A stretch of 64,000 bases of DNA from Cylicocyclus nassatus (Eukaryota > Nematoda > Chromadorea > Rhabditida > Strongylidae), in contig CATQJL010000326.1 in assembly GCA_958299035.1 (NCBI GenBank), positions 1,998,232 to 2,062,231 of the forward strand. The letters run 5' to 3'. Below the pieces are notes generated by a model. That model searched no databases. It was not told the origin of the DNA and was given only the letters and a program-made list of their open reading frames with translations. Every line of letters starts with the position of its first letter. Position 1 is the first letter of the stretch. The position numbers and the translations under genes were made by a program. Shown here piece after piece: positions 14,044 to 26,182 of the stretch.

Positions 14044-14481
14044 TTAGAAGAATAAACATTCCACTAACCAGATTCGATGAGCAAAAGTCAGGGAAGATAT
14101 GCAAAAGGACAGGACAGCGAGAAGAAAAACCAAAATAGCCAAAAATGAGGCTCCGCAACGAACGAACATACGCAAAACAGATAACATAGCCAATGTTGCA
14201 GGAGTCGAGACAATAAGCGGAAATTTAAAGACGCTTTGGCCACAGCTAGAGGCAACATAACACTCGAAATTTGAAGTTGGTTCAACCACAAAACTTTTCC
14301 AAAGATAACAATTATTTTCACTGGAATGAGGACTACATGTAGGATATGTTTCTACGAAAAATTAACTCCAAGGAATTTGGAGGCCGCCCATATACCGGAG
14401 AAAATGCACCGAAGTCAGGTCTCCACGCAGGACGCAAATTCGAATAGAGCGCACCACGTTTAGTAGATGCCATGAGTTCAT
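14044..14481 (-). CDS. Small two-exon membrane protein, unknown function
   Basis: Exons 14396-14481 and 14044-14320 join in phase across a 75-bp intron (CTCCG|gtatat ... attccag|TGAAAA), giving about 120 aa with a stop at 14044. The first exon is basic (MNSWHLLNVVRSIRICVLRG). The second has two hydrophobic stretches, at about residues 66-85 and 90-112 (FLAILVFLLAVLSF), so two membrane segments are likely. Not recognised. The stop lies 123 bp upstream of the ATG of the ATP synthase subunit b gene on the same strand, the spacing usual for nematode operons, so co-transcription is possible. The alternative is a chance open stretch. The splice phase and the absence of stops over 92 codons argue moderately for coding. 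Confidence 0.45.
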
Positions 14482-16062
14482 AATCTAAAGTATTTTTCTT
14501 AGAGTCTGTGCATGATATAGGCATTAACTTACAGATCGTTAATACCCGGTATTACTTTTGAACCTTATTCCTTATTGTGCAATCGAAGATGAGTCGGAAG
14601 TGCATCACTATAGGGCCTATAGGCATAAGGACGCACCGGTCACTTGATTAGAACAGATTTTCTGAATTTTGTGCAGATGCTAAGGCATAAAAGCCATGTT
14701 GAACCAGATTCTGCATGGACAAAATCGTTGGGGCATACTGATTGGCAACGTTTACTCTAGGTCTGAGTGATCGGAAAGCGGTGAGTTTGCGGCCATTGCT
14801 CGTGCATTCTTTCTCTCTTCCTATTTTGGGACGCTTTGCTATTTGTAGTTAACTTTCGATTACCTGTAGCGATTTTAAAAAGTACGGGGCTTAGTTGCTT
14901 TGAGGTTCTGTGGCCTCCCGCATGAACAGTGACCGCAGACGCACAGAACTTCACGATGATGCGGAGCCCTCCAGGATGTAGCGCGTAACTACGCGGTCTA
15001 CCATCAACTACGCAGCTTTTCTAGATGAAAATGTTACTTTTAACAAAAACATTGTACTTGTTTGTGGTCGAAGATGAAGCGCAGCGTTGAGCCGGGCAGG
15101 GCATAAAAAGAACTTTGGTAGATTGCTGGAGCAGTGGTGCCAGGTAGCCAATACTGCTCCAGCGATCATTCTCATTCACTCCTAGCTATTTACAAATAAC
15201 GGGTGTCTCCTTGAGATTGTTTTTTTTTGTTAGGACTAATTATTCAGCTGTCTTCTTGCTAAGGCCTGAGGGGAGGGTGTGTCAGGACAAATTGCGGAGA
15301 TGGCCTCAAAACGTTTCCTATATGAGGAGCTGAAGCATGACTTTTAAAGCGCGCTCGGAGGCGTCCCGAAACTTGCTCTCACGTATGGGGCAGGACCTGC
15401 ACAGATCTCATGCTTTCTGCACAGGTATCAGACCGAGAATGCGATGTGAAACGCTCGTTTGAGAGCGACACCCACTCAGGGCCTCGACAGGAGATGAATC
15501 TAGGTTCTTTCAAAGTGTATGCGCGCGATCTTCGCTTGCTGCATTGGGCGGAGGGAAGAAGTAGATGAGTTCATGAAGGGAGACATTATGATTTGAACAT
15601 ATACCCCCCCCCCCCCCCATCGCTACGACGAGCGGTTCAATAATGCCGCTTCCCCTCCCCAATTTTTATTCGAAGGGTGCAAAGGTCCTTCTGAACTTAC
15701 ATTTCAGGGCCATATTTGAGCCCGGTTCATATGGTCCATATAGGTTGGAAGCTTGAAGCAAAAAACACAGCCTTTTATTTCTTTTCACGTTGGAGTGCTA
15801 TCATGCCAAAATAAGAAGATTTATTTTCAGAAATTGTATTGTTTTATCACAGCGACTGTCTGGATCGCAAAGCTTTTCCAGCTTTAAAATGAGCCAGACA
15901 ATAGTCGAAGCCTTTACTAAAAAAAATTATGGTAAATCACTATATCACTACAAAATTTGTAAACAAAAATTCCAAATTACAAGTCTGTTACATACACTGA
16001 AACATGCATTGATAAAACAAACAAATTTATTAACACTGTATCATGTGTTTGATTTGCATTGT
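14482..16062. other. Intergenic, short repeats only
   Basis: Contains a small hairpin at 15121-15167 (TGCTGGAGCAGT / ACTGCTCCAGC) and a C homopolymer at 15605-15618. No gene supported. Confidence 0.55.
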
Positions 16063-19000
16063 TCACCTGAGCCAGTCCACTCCCCGCAACGCTCTTCCCG
16101 CGCAGTATACTTTATCAGCCTTTGTCGCATTCGGGCATATGGTGTACGGTGCACAAACTTCATCTCTTCTGAAGCAGTGTGAACCCGCTCCACACATATA
16201 AGTATTCCAGTGATGCCCTATGCACTCTGAAAAAGACTGTAGGCATTGATCAGTAGTGGAAGGGTTAAGTTTTTCCCGTTTACCTCGGCATGTGCAACCA
16301 GCCTCATCGGAGCCGTCTTTGCAATCCGCTATGCCATCGCACCGTGAAATTTTCGGGATACACTTGCCCTCTTGGGCGCAACGAATAGTATCGTGTGGAC
16401 ACTGGATCGAGTTTCGGTCAAAGCAGGAACGGAAGAAGCAGAAGGACATACCGCTTTGCACTGCATCTCGTCCTTTCCGTCCATGCAGTCCCATACCCCA
16501 TCGCAAACCTTGGTCTTTGAGATGCACTTGGTCTTCCCGGAAGCAGACCGGCATTCAAACTTGTCGAAACCCTGAAATGGGAATGTTTAGCTCAAGGTTT
16601 GATCAGTTGAACACCTACCGCACAGGTGCAACTTCGTTCATCTTCTCCTTCGGCACAATCTTCGATTCCATCACAAACCTAAGGGGTAATTTGGAACAAA
16701 TCTTTCATTATCCAGTCTTCCAATAAAGCTGTTTCTTACCAACATTTGCGGAACACACTTCTTATCCTTGCAAGTGAAAGCTAAGCGAGGATCACATTTC
16801 GTGCAATTGTAAGCGCATTGTTCTATTGCTCCAGAACATGCTTCCGCTTCCGGATAGGTTCTTCCGTCAGCACATCGCACCATAGGTATCTGAAGCATAA
16901 GATCTACTGCGCTTCGTGTCAGTATATTTGTTGGCCTAATCACTCATACCTTCGCACCTTCCTCCAGAAGACAGGTTCCCGGACAATCCTTTTCGTCCAT
17001 ACCATCTTCGCAATCCACTATTCCATCGCAAACTTTGGATCGTTCTAGACATTCTCCGCTGGCACACAGTGCCTTGTCAGATCCACAGCATGAGCGACAG
17101 TTACAACCCTAAATAAGGACAGGAATTTGAGCTGTTCTTAAAGGATTCTTTGCCTCACCTGCTCGTCCGACTTATCCGGACATTGTGGAATACCATCGCA
17201 TAGTTGCCCTGCTGGAATGCAACGCTTCGTCACTTCACAGAACTAAATAAACACTTTGGTGTTGCAGAACTCTGACGGAATATTACGGTAAACCGCTGTT
17301 TATCTACAACAAAGGAGATGCCACCTTTGCTCCACGATTGCATTCTTCGCAGTTGACCTCATCATCTTCTGTATCACAGTCAACAATCCCGTCACATATT
17401 GATGATGGTGGAAGACACAGCGCTGTTGATGGACAGCTCATCTCACCTTCATCACACGTTGTTTCTGAACAATAGTCGAAAGGTTTCCTTTGAAAAAAGA
17501 GCCAAGAGATAAATTTGTGCTATGTACATACTGCAGACCACGGTTGCAAGAACAGCGACTTAGAGGTACAGTTTGTGTCAATCACGTGCTCTCTTTTTCT
17601 CACGCAAACGCGACACGACAACTTCGCGCCAGCTTCGCTGGCGTTGATTTATGCACTGAATTAAGCCTACTGATTGGAGCTTTGTAGGTAAGGCCTAAGT
17701 GTTGCGGAATGCGCACTTTCGTGCGATAGGATTACGTGATTGACACAGATTGTAAGCTGTGATATGCTTCATTGACACATGCTTTTGCTCTTGACCATGG
17801 CAAGACGAAACCATCAAAAGTTGAACTTTGTTAATTAATGAAGATGCAGGGCCTACTACAGTGCTTCTCCTCATCGTAGCCATCAGGACAGTGCGTTACG
17901 CCATCGCACATTTGCTCCGCTCGTAGACAGACTCTCACTTTAGTCTTCGGAGAGATAGAGCATGAGAATGCCGATTGGCAACCTGCAAGTAACGTAAGTG
18001 TTTGCATGGATATAAGATTTTTCAATGCTAGGTAAAAAAGAGCGGTAACAAGGTAGGTCTCACGTTTGCAGTTCAGTTCATCTGAACCATCGGGACAGTC
18101 GCTTTTTCCATCGCATCGCAGTGCTGTGCTTATAACCACACTCTGAAGTAAGCGGTGCAACTGACGCGGATCACAAGCAGTTCACCTACCGGTTCGTTCG
18201 TACAAGCAAACCCGTAACCCTCACAGAGGGACACATTCGGAGGGAAGAGGGCTGTGGATGGAATTCCATGCACTAATCGAATATTAGAACCTCGCAGCTT
18301 GTCCATGTCCTCCTCATCAATTTCTATGGGATCAGGCTTGGGGAAGAAGTGGTTGCCACGAATTACCTTAAAGTAAGCCCTGATTCTACCTCCATATAGC
18401 AGCTTAATCTTCATATAGAATGAAATTAATACTCATTTTACGTGATAAAAATAATGCTCCAATTTTCCGTGGCTACCTTAGCTTCAAAAACATCCATGAC
18501 TAAGCTTATAAATAGTTTTGATTTCCGAGCCAGTGACTCTCAACAAAACTTATGAAAGACGCATAAACCCTGAGAATATCTACAACATATTAAATTTTTT
18601 TGTTCGAATTCTTGGTATAGATTATATGAAATGCGCATCAACGAAAGGAACGACTGCACATGGAAAACATTTTATGATCTTGCATTTAGCAAAAGAAAAC
18701 CTGTTTTGGAATATCGTCTCTTAAACTCTCATTTGCGAAGAATATTGAGATTATAGGAATATCTATTTTATAAGGAGCATACCCCAGCTTCTAGACCGTC
18801 CGACTGGCGCGTTTGCAAACGTTCCGAATTTGTTAGAATTACTATGGTAGGTATGAGTGCCAGCAGTAGAGCCAGTATGATGCATATCGCGACAATGATC
18901 ACGACAACGGGTAACTGAAATCGCTGGTAGTTATACAGAGTAAAAAACATCAAACAAGAGTCAACTTACTTTCAGAAAACACGAACAGCACGTCCGCCCA

Positions 19001-19197
19001 AGATAGTCGCGAAACCTTTCCAGCCTTCCTTTTGGTGGCTCTGGACTATCCATTACTCTAAGAGCATTGTCTTAAGTCTGTTCATAATTGTAACCTGCTT
19101 ACTGTTGCTGCTGTTCTTGACCAGGAGTGGCAGGTGCGTACATGTTGGGCTGCGCGAGTGCCTCGGCTGGAGTTTGTACCTTCTGAATCGAGCCCAT
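16063..19197 (-). CDS. egg-1/egg-2 homologue: Type II membrane protein with eight LDL-receptor class A repeats, EGG-1/EGG-2-like
   Basis: Exons: 19103-19197, 18970-19057, 18783-18914, 18190-18408, 18064-18142, 17857-17982, a mini-exon near 17550-17575, 17325-17487, 17159-17242, 16950-17108, 16740-16889, 16619-16678, 16452-16571, 16284-16401, 16063-16226; about 594 aa. There is no signal peptide. A cytosolic Gln/Pro-rich head precedes a membrane anchor at about 62-88 ([19 protein letters not shown]). A membrane-proximal domain and eight LDLa modules follow, each with the CDG..DCxDGxDE core. In C. elegans EGG-1/EGG-2 this plan (type II, eight LDLa) belongs to oocyte surface proteins needed for fertilisation. 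The acceptor before 18408 is weak, and the mini-exon leaves one phase unresolved at its 5' side. The stop at 16063 could instead be a splice donor (CTCAG|gtgaac). Confidence 0.82.
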
Positions 19198-21489
19198 CTA
19201 ATGTCGCGTTGCTCTACTCTACAAGAGAAAACTCACTGAGTTTTCAAGAAGATACACGGCAGCGCTGCAGTCGAGAGTAGGGTCGACTGGTACTGACATA
19301 CAAATAAAAGAATCAAATGTATTAGAACCAGTCAGCAGAGGACCCTCCCCTAGGTAAAGTTAAAATTAATACCAGATCAAAAAAGTAATAAAGAGCTTTT
19401 TAAAATTCAGAAAGAAGGGCAGGTATACAGCCACACATCGATAGAGTTCTGGAACGTCTGTTCGCGCTCAAAATCGAACAATCAGAAAATCCGATAGTCA
19501 TGCAGATCAAACATATTCTGAACATAAAAGATGCTCATCCACATCGTCGTAGTAGCTCTCCCTATATTTGCCTCGCTTTTCTGTAATTTTAGTAATCTAA
19601 GCATTTTTTTCTAATGAAAAACACACAATGCTCATCAACCCTTGCTCCTCTGGATGGCCAACTTGATCTCCACGCTCATCGATGTTCACTGCATTTTTCC
19701 AAAGACACATCATTGTTTCCCCTTTGAGACCTAATCTCATTCGCTGAGTTGTGTTTGATCTAAAAAGAATGTAATATTATTCGTGCTTCATAGAATAGTC
19801 AAATGAACCTTGAGAAGATAATGCAAAGCTGATGAAGCAAAACCAGATATTTGTATCTGCACCAATAGAGCTTTGCATGTGCCGCACTACAAAAAGGTTA
19901 TGTTGATTTGCTTATGCGTTCTACTCGCAAACCATGAGTAGCCTGCTAACAAAACATGCAGTCCAGCTTGGGAGCTATGAGAATGTGACTGGAAAGAGAC
20001 CGGATTTATCCATTCTCTACGTTTTGAATGTTTTGAGGGTGTTATGAGCACAGTAGTGGTGGTCCAAAATATGTTTTCAAAGGGAAGGGGGAGGATGGGA
20101 GGCGAAATTTTGTCGAATGGAGGTGCTTGGCATCGCGCACTTCGAGAAATTTTTTGGGATGCTTTCCAAAATTTTTGCTGACACATAACTGCGAAATCTA
20201 ACAAAAAGATCCTAATTCAAATTTTTAAAAATTCGAAAAATTATTCCAAGTATCTACAGATTGAAATAAGTCGCTTGCATGGTTTTATAGTTGATATGAG
20301 TAACTTATATCAACTTTCGACTCATTCTTAGGAAAGGAATGGGCTCAGCCTCATCTCCGACTTAAATAACTGAATCCAAGGTTCAAAGATTCACATTCAC
20401 ATAACCATACTTTCACATAAGTTTTGTGTACATTTTACACCCTTTATGGCCGCCTTAATATTCTCTAAAGCACGAGCAGCCAATCCAGACCTAGAATTTC
20501 GCGACAACGAGTGTCCCCAGAGTGGTAGTGTTTTCAGAGTATGTAAAGGGCTTTATTGATGAAAGATGCCTTTTAGCGTAAACTTCTGATAGGCCTGTGT
20601 CATTAAAGCTTCGGCTTCGTTTGAATTATTGAATTATCAAAAATGTCATTTTATTCAAGCTATTCAGGCTTTCAATACAATGAACAGCAAAGCAGATGGT
20701 CGAAAGGTGGTTATTAGATTGTTGGTTGGGTTTAACTTCAGGAATAGTTCTTTGAATCTGAATTGTTCCAAAAATTCGATGGGTGCGACAAATTTGATTC
20801 CTTACGTAAACAAATATTCTGTGATTATCACTGCTAACTTCACAAGCGCGTGATATGTATATTTGGTCTACATCATTTCGAAGTGTTTTCTTTCCTATTC
20901 TTACCGTTCCTTTGCACTTTTGTTTTACATCCAGGAGGATAGTAGATCGAGTAAGTAGTGTCCCTGCAGCGCCAAGATCTGGAATTTGCCTCTGAACTAA
21001 TAACTAGTTTTATGCCTAAAATGCCGGAATTTTGCTCGCGCAAATTGTAGGTTTTACAGGCGTAGTACAGTCGGAGTATAGTGTGTACAGCTATGCATAA
21101 TTTATTCAAACGCAGATTATACGGCACAATCCCGGCATCGCAAGGGTTTTGTATTCACCGTCAGATCCGTCTACTATACAGGAACTTCTTTGTGATTGAG
21201 TTCTGGCTTATTATCTCAAACTACTCCGAGCGCACTACTTCATTGGTAGACATTCTTAGAGATAGAATAATATGATGATGCAGCAGTAATCAGAGAATCA
21301 AGCTACCATCTCTTAGATATTATGCCTACATTGTCATTTTGAATTTCCAATGCACGATATTGCAGATAATGTCTCTGTTTATTATTTTAAATATGACTGT
21401 AGATTATGGCGTTTTTCGTCAGTTTTTAAAGTTTTCTCCTGATATAGACCTAGTCTGATCTGATCTACGTACATATCAAAAATGCCAAA
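19198..21489. other. Intergenic, nothing clearly coding
   Basis: A stretch at 19620-19760 has a few codons resembling decayed retroelement ORF on the minus strand, too short to call. The rest is AT-rich with no coherent exons. Confidence 0.5.
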
Positions 21490-21700
21490 GCTAAGGAAAC
21501 GGCCATAGGTTGCCGGCAACAGTTGTCGGTGTTGTCGATGTTGTCAGGGTTTCGGGGTTGTTGGGGTCAGAGACGGTTTAGGGAAGCGGGCGAAACGTGG
21601 AGGCTATCATAAGGTCCTACAACGACTGGCAACCTCGGCAATAGCGACAACATCGACAGCACCGACAACCGTTGCCGGCAAGCTATGGTCGTTCCCTAAC
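21490..21700. mobile_element. MITE-like element with 55-bp terminal inverted repeats
   Basis: Left arm 21490-21545 and right arm 21646-21700 are imperfect reverse complements rich in GTTGTCG (GGTTGCCGGCAACAGTTGTC near the left outer end). Total 211 bp, no ORF. Confidence 0.8.
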
Positions 21701-22243
21701 AGCCATCGCGAAGATGATGGGAGTGGGACATATTATGTAAACGATCTCCATGATTGCGCAAGCCACCGCAGTATGAGCCGATACTTGAGAAGGCATTTAG
21801 AAAGACTTTGAAGTTATTGTAGAAAACAGAAGCCAGCGATCAAATTCAACTGTTTTATTAGGAGACGATCACTTTGATTTGTACAATGTTCGGAATGTGA
21901 CAATCAAAAAGCAAGAAAATTGTGCAAAATAACATAAGCTCCGCTGATCTTTCCCCGCAGAAACATGCTTCACCATCACTGCGGGAATGTCCCAAGAAAG
22001 CGACAAGAATTAGCTCTTTGACATCTTTGAAAACTGTCGAGTCCATTTTCGAACTCAGCACATCCAGAAAGCCCTACAATCATAAAATGGCAAAGGTGCC
22101 GAACCCCTGCTTTGCACAGGATAAGTATATGTCATGGTAATCGTTGGCAAGATGTCTATAACAGTGTGATACGACAATTTTCACCAGAGCTTGGGTGGGA
22201 AGGAGGTGATTTCTCTACCGCACTTTTACAGCGTTATTCTTGA

Positions 22244-22424
22244 ACACACCCTTTGCTTCAACCAGATTGGCTGTCGGAAGGCGGGCTTCATGACCTAAGG
22301 CGATTGCCCCCGTCCGCGACGCAGTCTCCGCCTCCCTCGTGAAAGTGCTCTCTGATCATTTTTGGCCTCAATTAGGTCACAGCTCGCCTTCCAGCAGCCG
22401 ATCTGATTGAAACAAGGGTACATT
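22244..22424. mobile_element. MITE-like element with 50-bp inverted arms
   Basis: Arms 22244-22299 and 22373-22424 are imperfect reverse complements (CCAGATTGGCTGTCGGAAGG on the left). It lies 300 bp downstream of the OGG1 stop codon. Confidence 0.7.
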
Positions 22425-22722
22425 ATCCTCGTGGAACAATCGCCTATTTCAATTGCACTTAGGTGTCACTCGGATATCATATCATACAGCTTATCGGTGT
22501 CACTAATAATGCAGTCCTCCAACTGCACAAAATCTTGTGAAATGATAATCCAGTACATAAACACTTCATTACTATTTCAATGGAAAGACTCATGAGACAC
22601 AATCATGTCACAAAAATCGTAAGTCCCAAGCACATAAAAAGTTGGAGTACAAAGATCGAAAGGTCGAGGTGCAAGGCAAAGTAGGAGATCCTCTCAAAAG
22701 CAAAGGTTAACGGCTAAAAAAA

Positions 22723-24162
22723 TTATCTAGTACTGCTTACTGACTTTCTGGATAATTTCACTTTTTTCTTCGTGATTTTGGCACTAGCGACGCTTTTCGG
22801 ACGTGATGACTGATATGTTGCTACAGGATGTTGAATAAATTTCTCAAGTTGCTGGTTGAACAGCACTGCCTGGGCCCAACCAGCATAGGCTCCAAATTTT
22901 TCTTCATAAAACTGCACTGGAAGAATTCAAAGTAAGGAGCTAGCACGTAAGGCGAAAAGACAATTCAGTGAAAACCAAGAATCTGCTAACTCACTGAGGC
23001 GACGATTCAGATTTTCGGTCAGCGAGGACTCCTTCAAATGTGGCAAAAAGTACCTTTTGGTGATCTGCAAACGATGTGCAACATCATCATAGAGGATGGG
23101 GAAGACCAACCTCAAAGACATGGCGATCAATGGGGACACAATGGTTTTGTCCCATTGACATCAACGCTACACATTCAGCGACCTGTATCGTTGAGTAAGA
23201 GTATAAGTAGAAGTAATGTCAGAAACTATCGTTACCTTGGGTCCCACTCCGGAAAATTCGCGAAGTGCCTTTCGAATTTCCTCACATGGAAGACGAGCGA
23301 GATCCTCAAGAGTATCCGAAGGCATCTTGCCCAGCTTCCGGACAGTCTCACTGAACATAGAAGTTGACATCCTTCAGGAACCTGAGCTTCTCCTGCTACT
23401 TACCTTACATAACTGGCTCTATATCCAAACTGTTGCTCTCGCAGCACAGCTGTGAGTTCATCCTGAACGGCTATCAGTTGAGGCAAAGTTGGAAAAGCGT
23501 AGGCCAATTCGGGATACTTTTCTAGCACATAGCTGTATTGTGATGGTGAATCAAACACTATCGGATCGCCATACAGCTTTGCTAACTTATTAACCATACC
23601 TGAATTTTTATGCTGATCTGATTCTTCAGGCAATTTCCATGGGTTTGACCGACCCGATATTCTGGGAATATTGTTGTTAGCAGAGCAGATGAATGCAATC
23701 AATGTCTCTAGTGGTTCTTGTCTGAGTATTCTTATGCCATGCAGATCTTGTACCCCTCTAAGTTCACTCATGAATGCATCCTTCGAAGACCAGTCGTCCC
23801 ATAACTCGGAAAGAGAAACTTCTAACTGAAACGAGTCTCTTCAATCAAAAGTGAGATTACAAGTGATCACTCCTACCTGCAAATACTTGCAAAGTTTTGT
23901 TGCCGGGTCTATGTTCAGACTTCTGGCAGCTTTACCTAGGCAGCACCACTCAATTGAACTTTCATCCCGACGTTTCAGATAAAAAAGGACGCCTTCTACG
24001 ACTCCATAATACGACTCATTCAAGACCCGCCATCTGAAAGAGATATTTGTAAGCTTGAAAAATGAAACTTCTTACCATCCAAAACTTTCACCTGAAAGAT
24101 TGCCCATTGAGAAGTACAGCCTTCAAATTCAATTCGGCTGGTGTGATTCTCAGGATATTCAT
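22723..24162 (-). CDS. OGG1: 8-oxoguanine DNA glycosylase/AP lyase OGG1
   Basis: Base-excision repair enzyme that removes 8-oxoguanine opposite cytosine and nicks the abasic site. Eight exons: 24092-24162, 23877-24033, 23654-23825, 23404-23599, 23236-23350, 23111-23182, 22995-23064, 22723-22916; all phases agree, giving 348 aa (human 345). Landmarks in order: GQSFRW near residue 20, QEPLETLIAFICSANNNI, FGYRASYV, helix-hairpin-helix ending GVGPK with the catalytic lysine at K237, then VPIDRHVFE with the catalytic aspartate at D256. The 19-residue spacing equals human K249/D268. GAYAGWAQAVLF lies near the C-terminus, followed by a lysine-rich tail (KKKVKLSRK) that may be a nuclear signal. The ATG lies 268 bp from the end of a 1.75-kb mobile element, so the promoter may overlap it. 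Confidence 0.95.
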
Positions 24163-24430
24163 GAGAGACAGAGAGATACGAAATGAACTATATGGGCATC
24201 TAAGACATCGACGGTGCCAAAATGAATAAACGAATCACTTCATATAAAAGAATCGTAAAGTACAGTAGGATTTCTTGGGTGTAGGCCGGAAGGCGACAAA
24301 ACCCAGTTGGAGCGAAAGTATGGAGGCTATGCCTCCTCATGATGGCCTGTGACGCTGCGGCGAGGTCAATTGTGTCAGAGACTGACGCTCTCTTGGCACA
24401 TGCGCTGGCGCACAAATGGTGACAGCATTC

Positions 24431-26182
24431 CTCAGACAATTCTGCGCGCAAGCGGCGCGCACTCACGGCCAGCAGGGCAGGCGGCGGGCCGTGATTTTTG
24501 GGCGTGACCTTGCACCGCACAGGCGGCGCGCACTGATTTCAGCCAACAGGCGGCGCGCAATGCATGTTCGCAGGCGGCGCGCAGACACAATGTGCGTGCA
24601 GGCGGCGCGCAATGAACTTTCTGTAGCTTCACGTAAGCGGAGGAGGACGCTGCTTCCGCGCGCAAATGCAGAATTTTTTGCAGATAATTGTTTCTCCTCG
24701 TTCCTCCTTGTTTTTTCATACAAAGTATTGTGTTGTTTATTACCTCACTTTTACTCTGCTGTTTCACCTCTTTTTTCTGTTTCTAAATTGTTTTGAAATC
24801 AAGTATGCGATTTTTTTGCCTTTTTAGCACGTCTTCTTTTATTTAATCCATACTCACTCTTGTTTCTCAGTCAGTTTTCCATATCTTTTATCCTACCTCT
24901 GGTTCCTAATCATATTGACCCCGTGACACAGGGACGCTCATTTTCAATCAATAAGCTTTCTTGCGTCGTTGCGCCTCCTTCGTTTCTTTCCGTTGCTATT
25001 TCTTTCTCTTCTTTTTTCACAAGATAAAAGCAAAGTTTAATTCAGGTCACAACTGCCTTAGTACAATGATGGCTATGTGCGAATGCCGAAAAAAAGTCGA
25101 CCTCAAAAGAGTAAGTCTTGCTTTTTGAAGCCAAAGTAGGCATTTTGTTTAAAAACATTATTGTGTTTCAGCTACCGATCTACAATGACTCCAAATACCA
25201 AGAATCAAGACAATTTATGGTCGTGGGACCTCAGCCCTGACTTTATTTATCTTGAAGAGGTGAAAAAATGCATTTTTTTCTGCATTCGTCAATATTTATT
25301 GCTTTTTCTCTTCAGTTTGTTAATAGCGTGTATTTCAGCGCCACAGCATGCGCCTAGACCGACTGATGGAATCAACTCTTGATAGAACAAAAACCATTAC
25401 GAGAACTAACGAGGACGAGGCTGATCCAGATTATTCATGTCTTAGATTTGTTCATGTCTCATCATTCATCCCAATTTTCACGCTTACCCATCATATCCCC
25501 GTCATCCAATTGTTTATTCCTGTAATTGAATTGAGTATATGAATTCCAGGAGCATTCAAATCTGGCTGATCAAGCATGCCCGCGTTTTGTTCATTGCTAT
25601 CGCATTTTCATATTTTATTCCTCTAAGTCTGTGCATATATTATGCATTCATATCTATGTATACTGTTCAGTTTATTTATCAAAGTACTTAGTGATTTTAC
25701 TGGCAGTTATTTCAAGTTATCTCGTCATACTGTTGCATTAGTTACTATCAACTTCATTGTATTCATTACTTCATACACACGTCTTGTTAATATCACATTT
25801 GAATGTAAATACCTTGTTGTTGTACTTTGAGTTTGTGAATTTTGAAAGTACTACCTAAGCTAATAGTATTGAATGCCAGCTGTCAAAGACAGCCTTATCC
25901 TGTAAATACTGTATTTTGTTGCAATTTGTGTTAAAACCTGTCAAATTTGAAAATTGTAGATATTATTCGTTAATAAAACAGTTGTGAAACCATATTGTCC
26001 AACAAGCATAAGATATTCAGACCGACAACAAAAATCCGAGCAGATTCCTGCCAAAATTCTCCTCGTAGCGCGCAGGCGGCGGCCCTTTAATCCGTAGGCG
26101 GCGCGCACTGCACACACAGGCGGCGGGAAGGTACATCGCTCGCTGATTCAGTGCGCGCCGCCTGCGCGCAGATTTGTCTGAG
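24431..26182. mobile_element. 1.75-kb DNA element, CTCAGACA termini, GC-rich subterminal repeats
   Basis: Termini 24431-24463 and 26150-26182 are reverse complements with 2 mismatches in 33 (CTCAGACAATTCTGCGCGC at the left). Just inside each end are several copies of a GGCGGCGCGCA motif: 24450-24611 on the left, 26068-26140 on the right, in the same orientation at both ends. The dinucleotide TC flanks both sides. The interior, 24620-26060, is AT-rich and carries a spliced ORF and an AATAAA near 25971. No transposase was recognised, so the element is probably non-autonomous. It shares its first eight bases with the element at 49049-52735. Confidence 0.72.
25172..25542 (+). CDS. Spliced ORF carried inside the CTCAGACA element, unknown
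   Basis: Exons 25172-25259 and 25339-25542 join in phase (GAAGAG|gtgaaa ... tatttcag|CGCCAC) and end at TGA 25542. An upstream exon ending at 25110 (strong donor AGA|gtaagt) joins in phase, but runs into a stop upstream without an ATG. The first ATG in frame is at 25185 (MTPNTKNQDNLWSWDL), giving about 93 aa. The first part is polar and acidic (ESTLDR, TNEDEADPD); the tail is hydrophobic and may be read-through. An AATAAA lies near 25971. Not recognised. The broken 5' part suggests a gene fragment picked up by the element rather than a transposition gene. Confidence 0.35.

Noticed and set aside
24416..24796. Arg/Ala-rich ORFs over the GC-rich array
   Set aside because: Low-complexity products of the repeated GGCGGCGCGCA motif in an element end.
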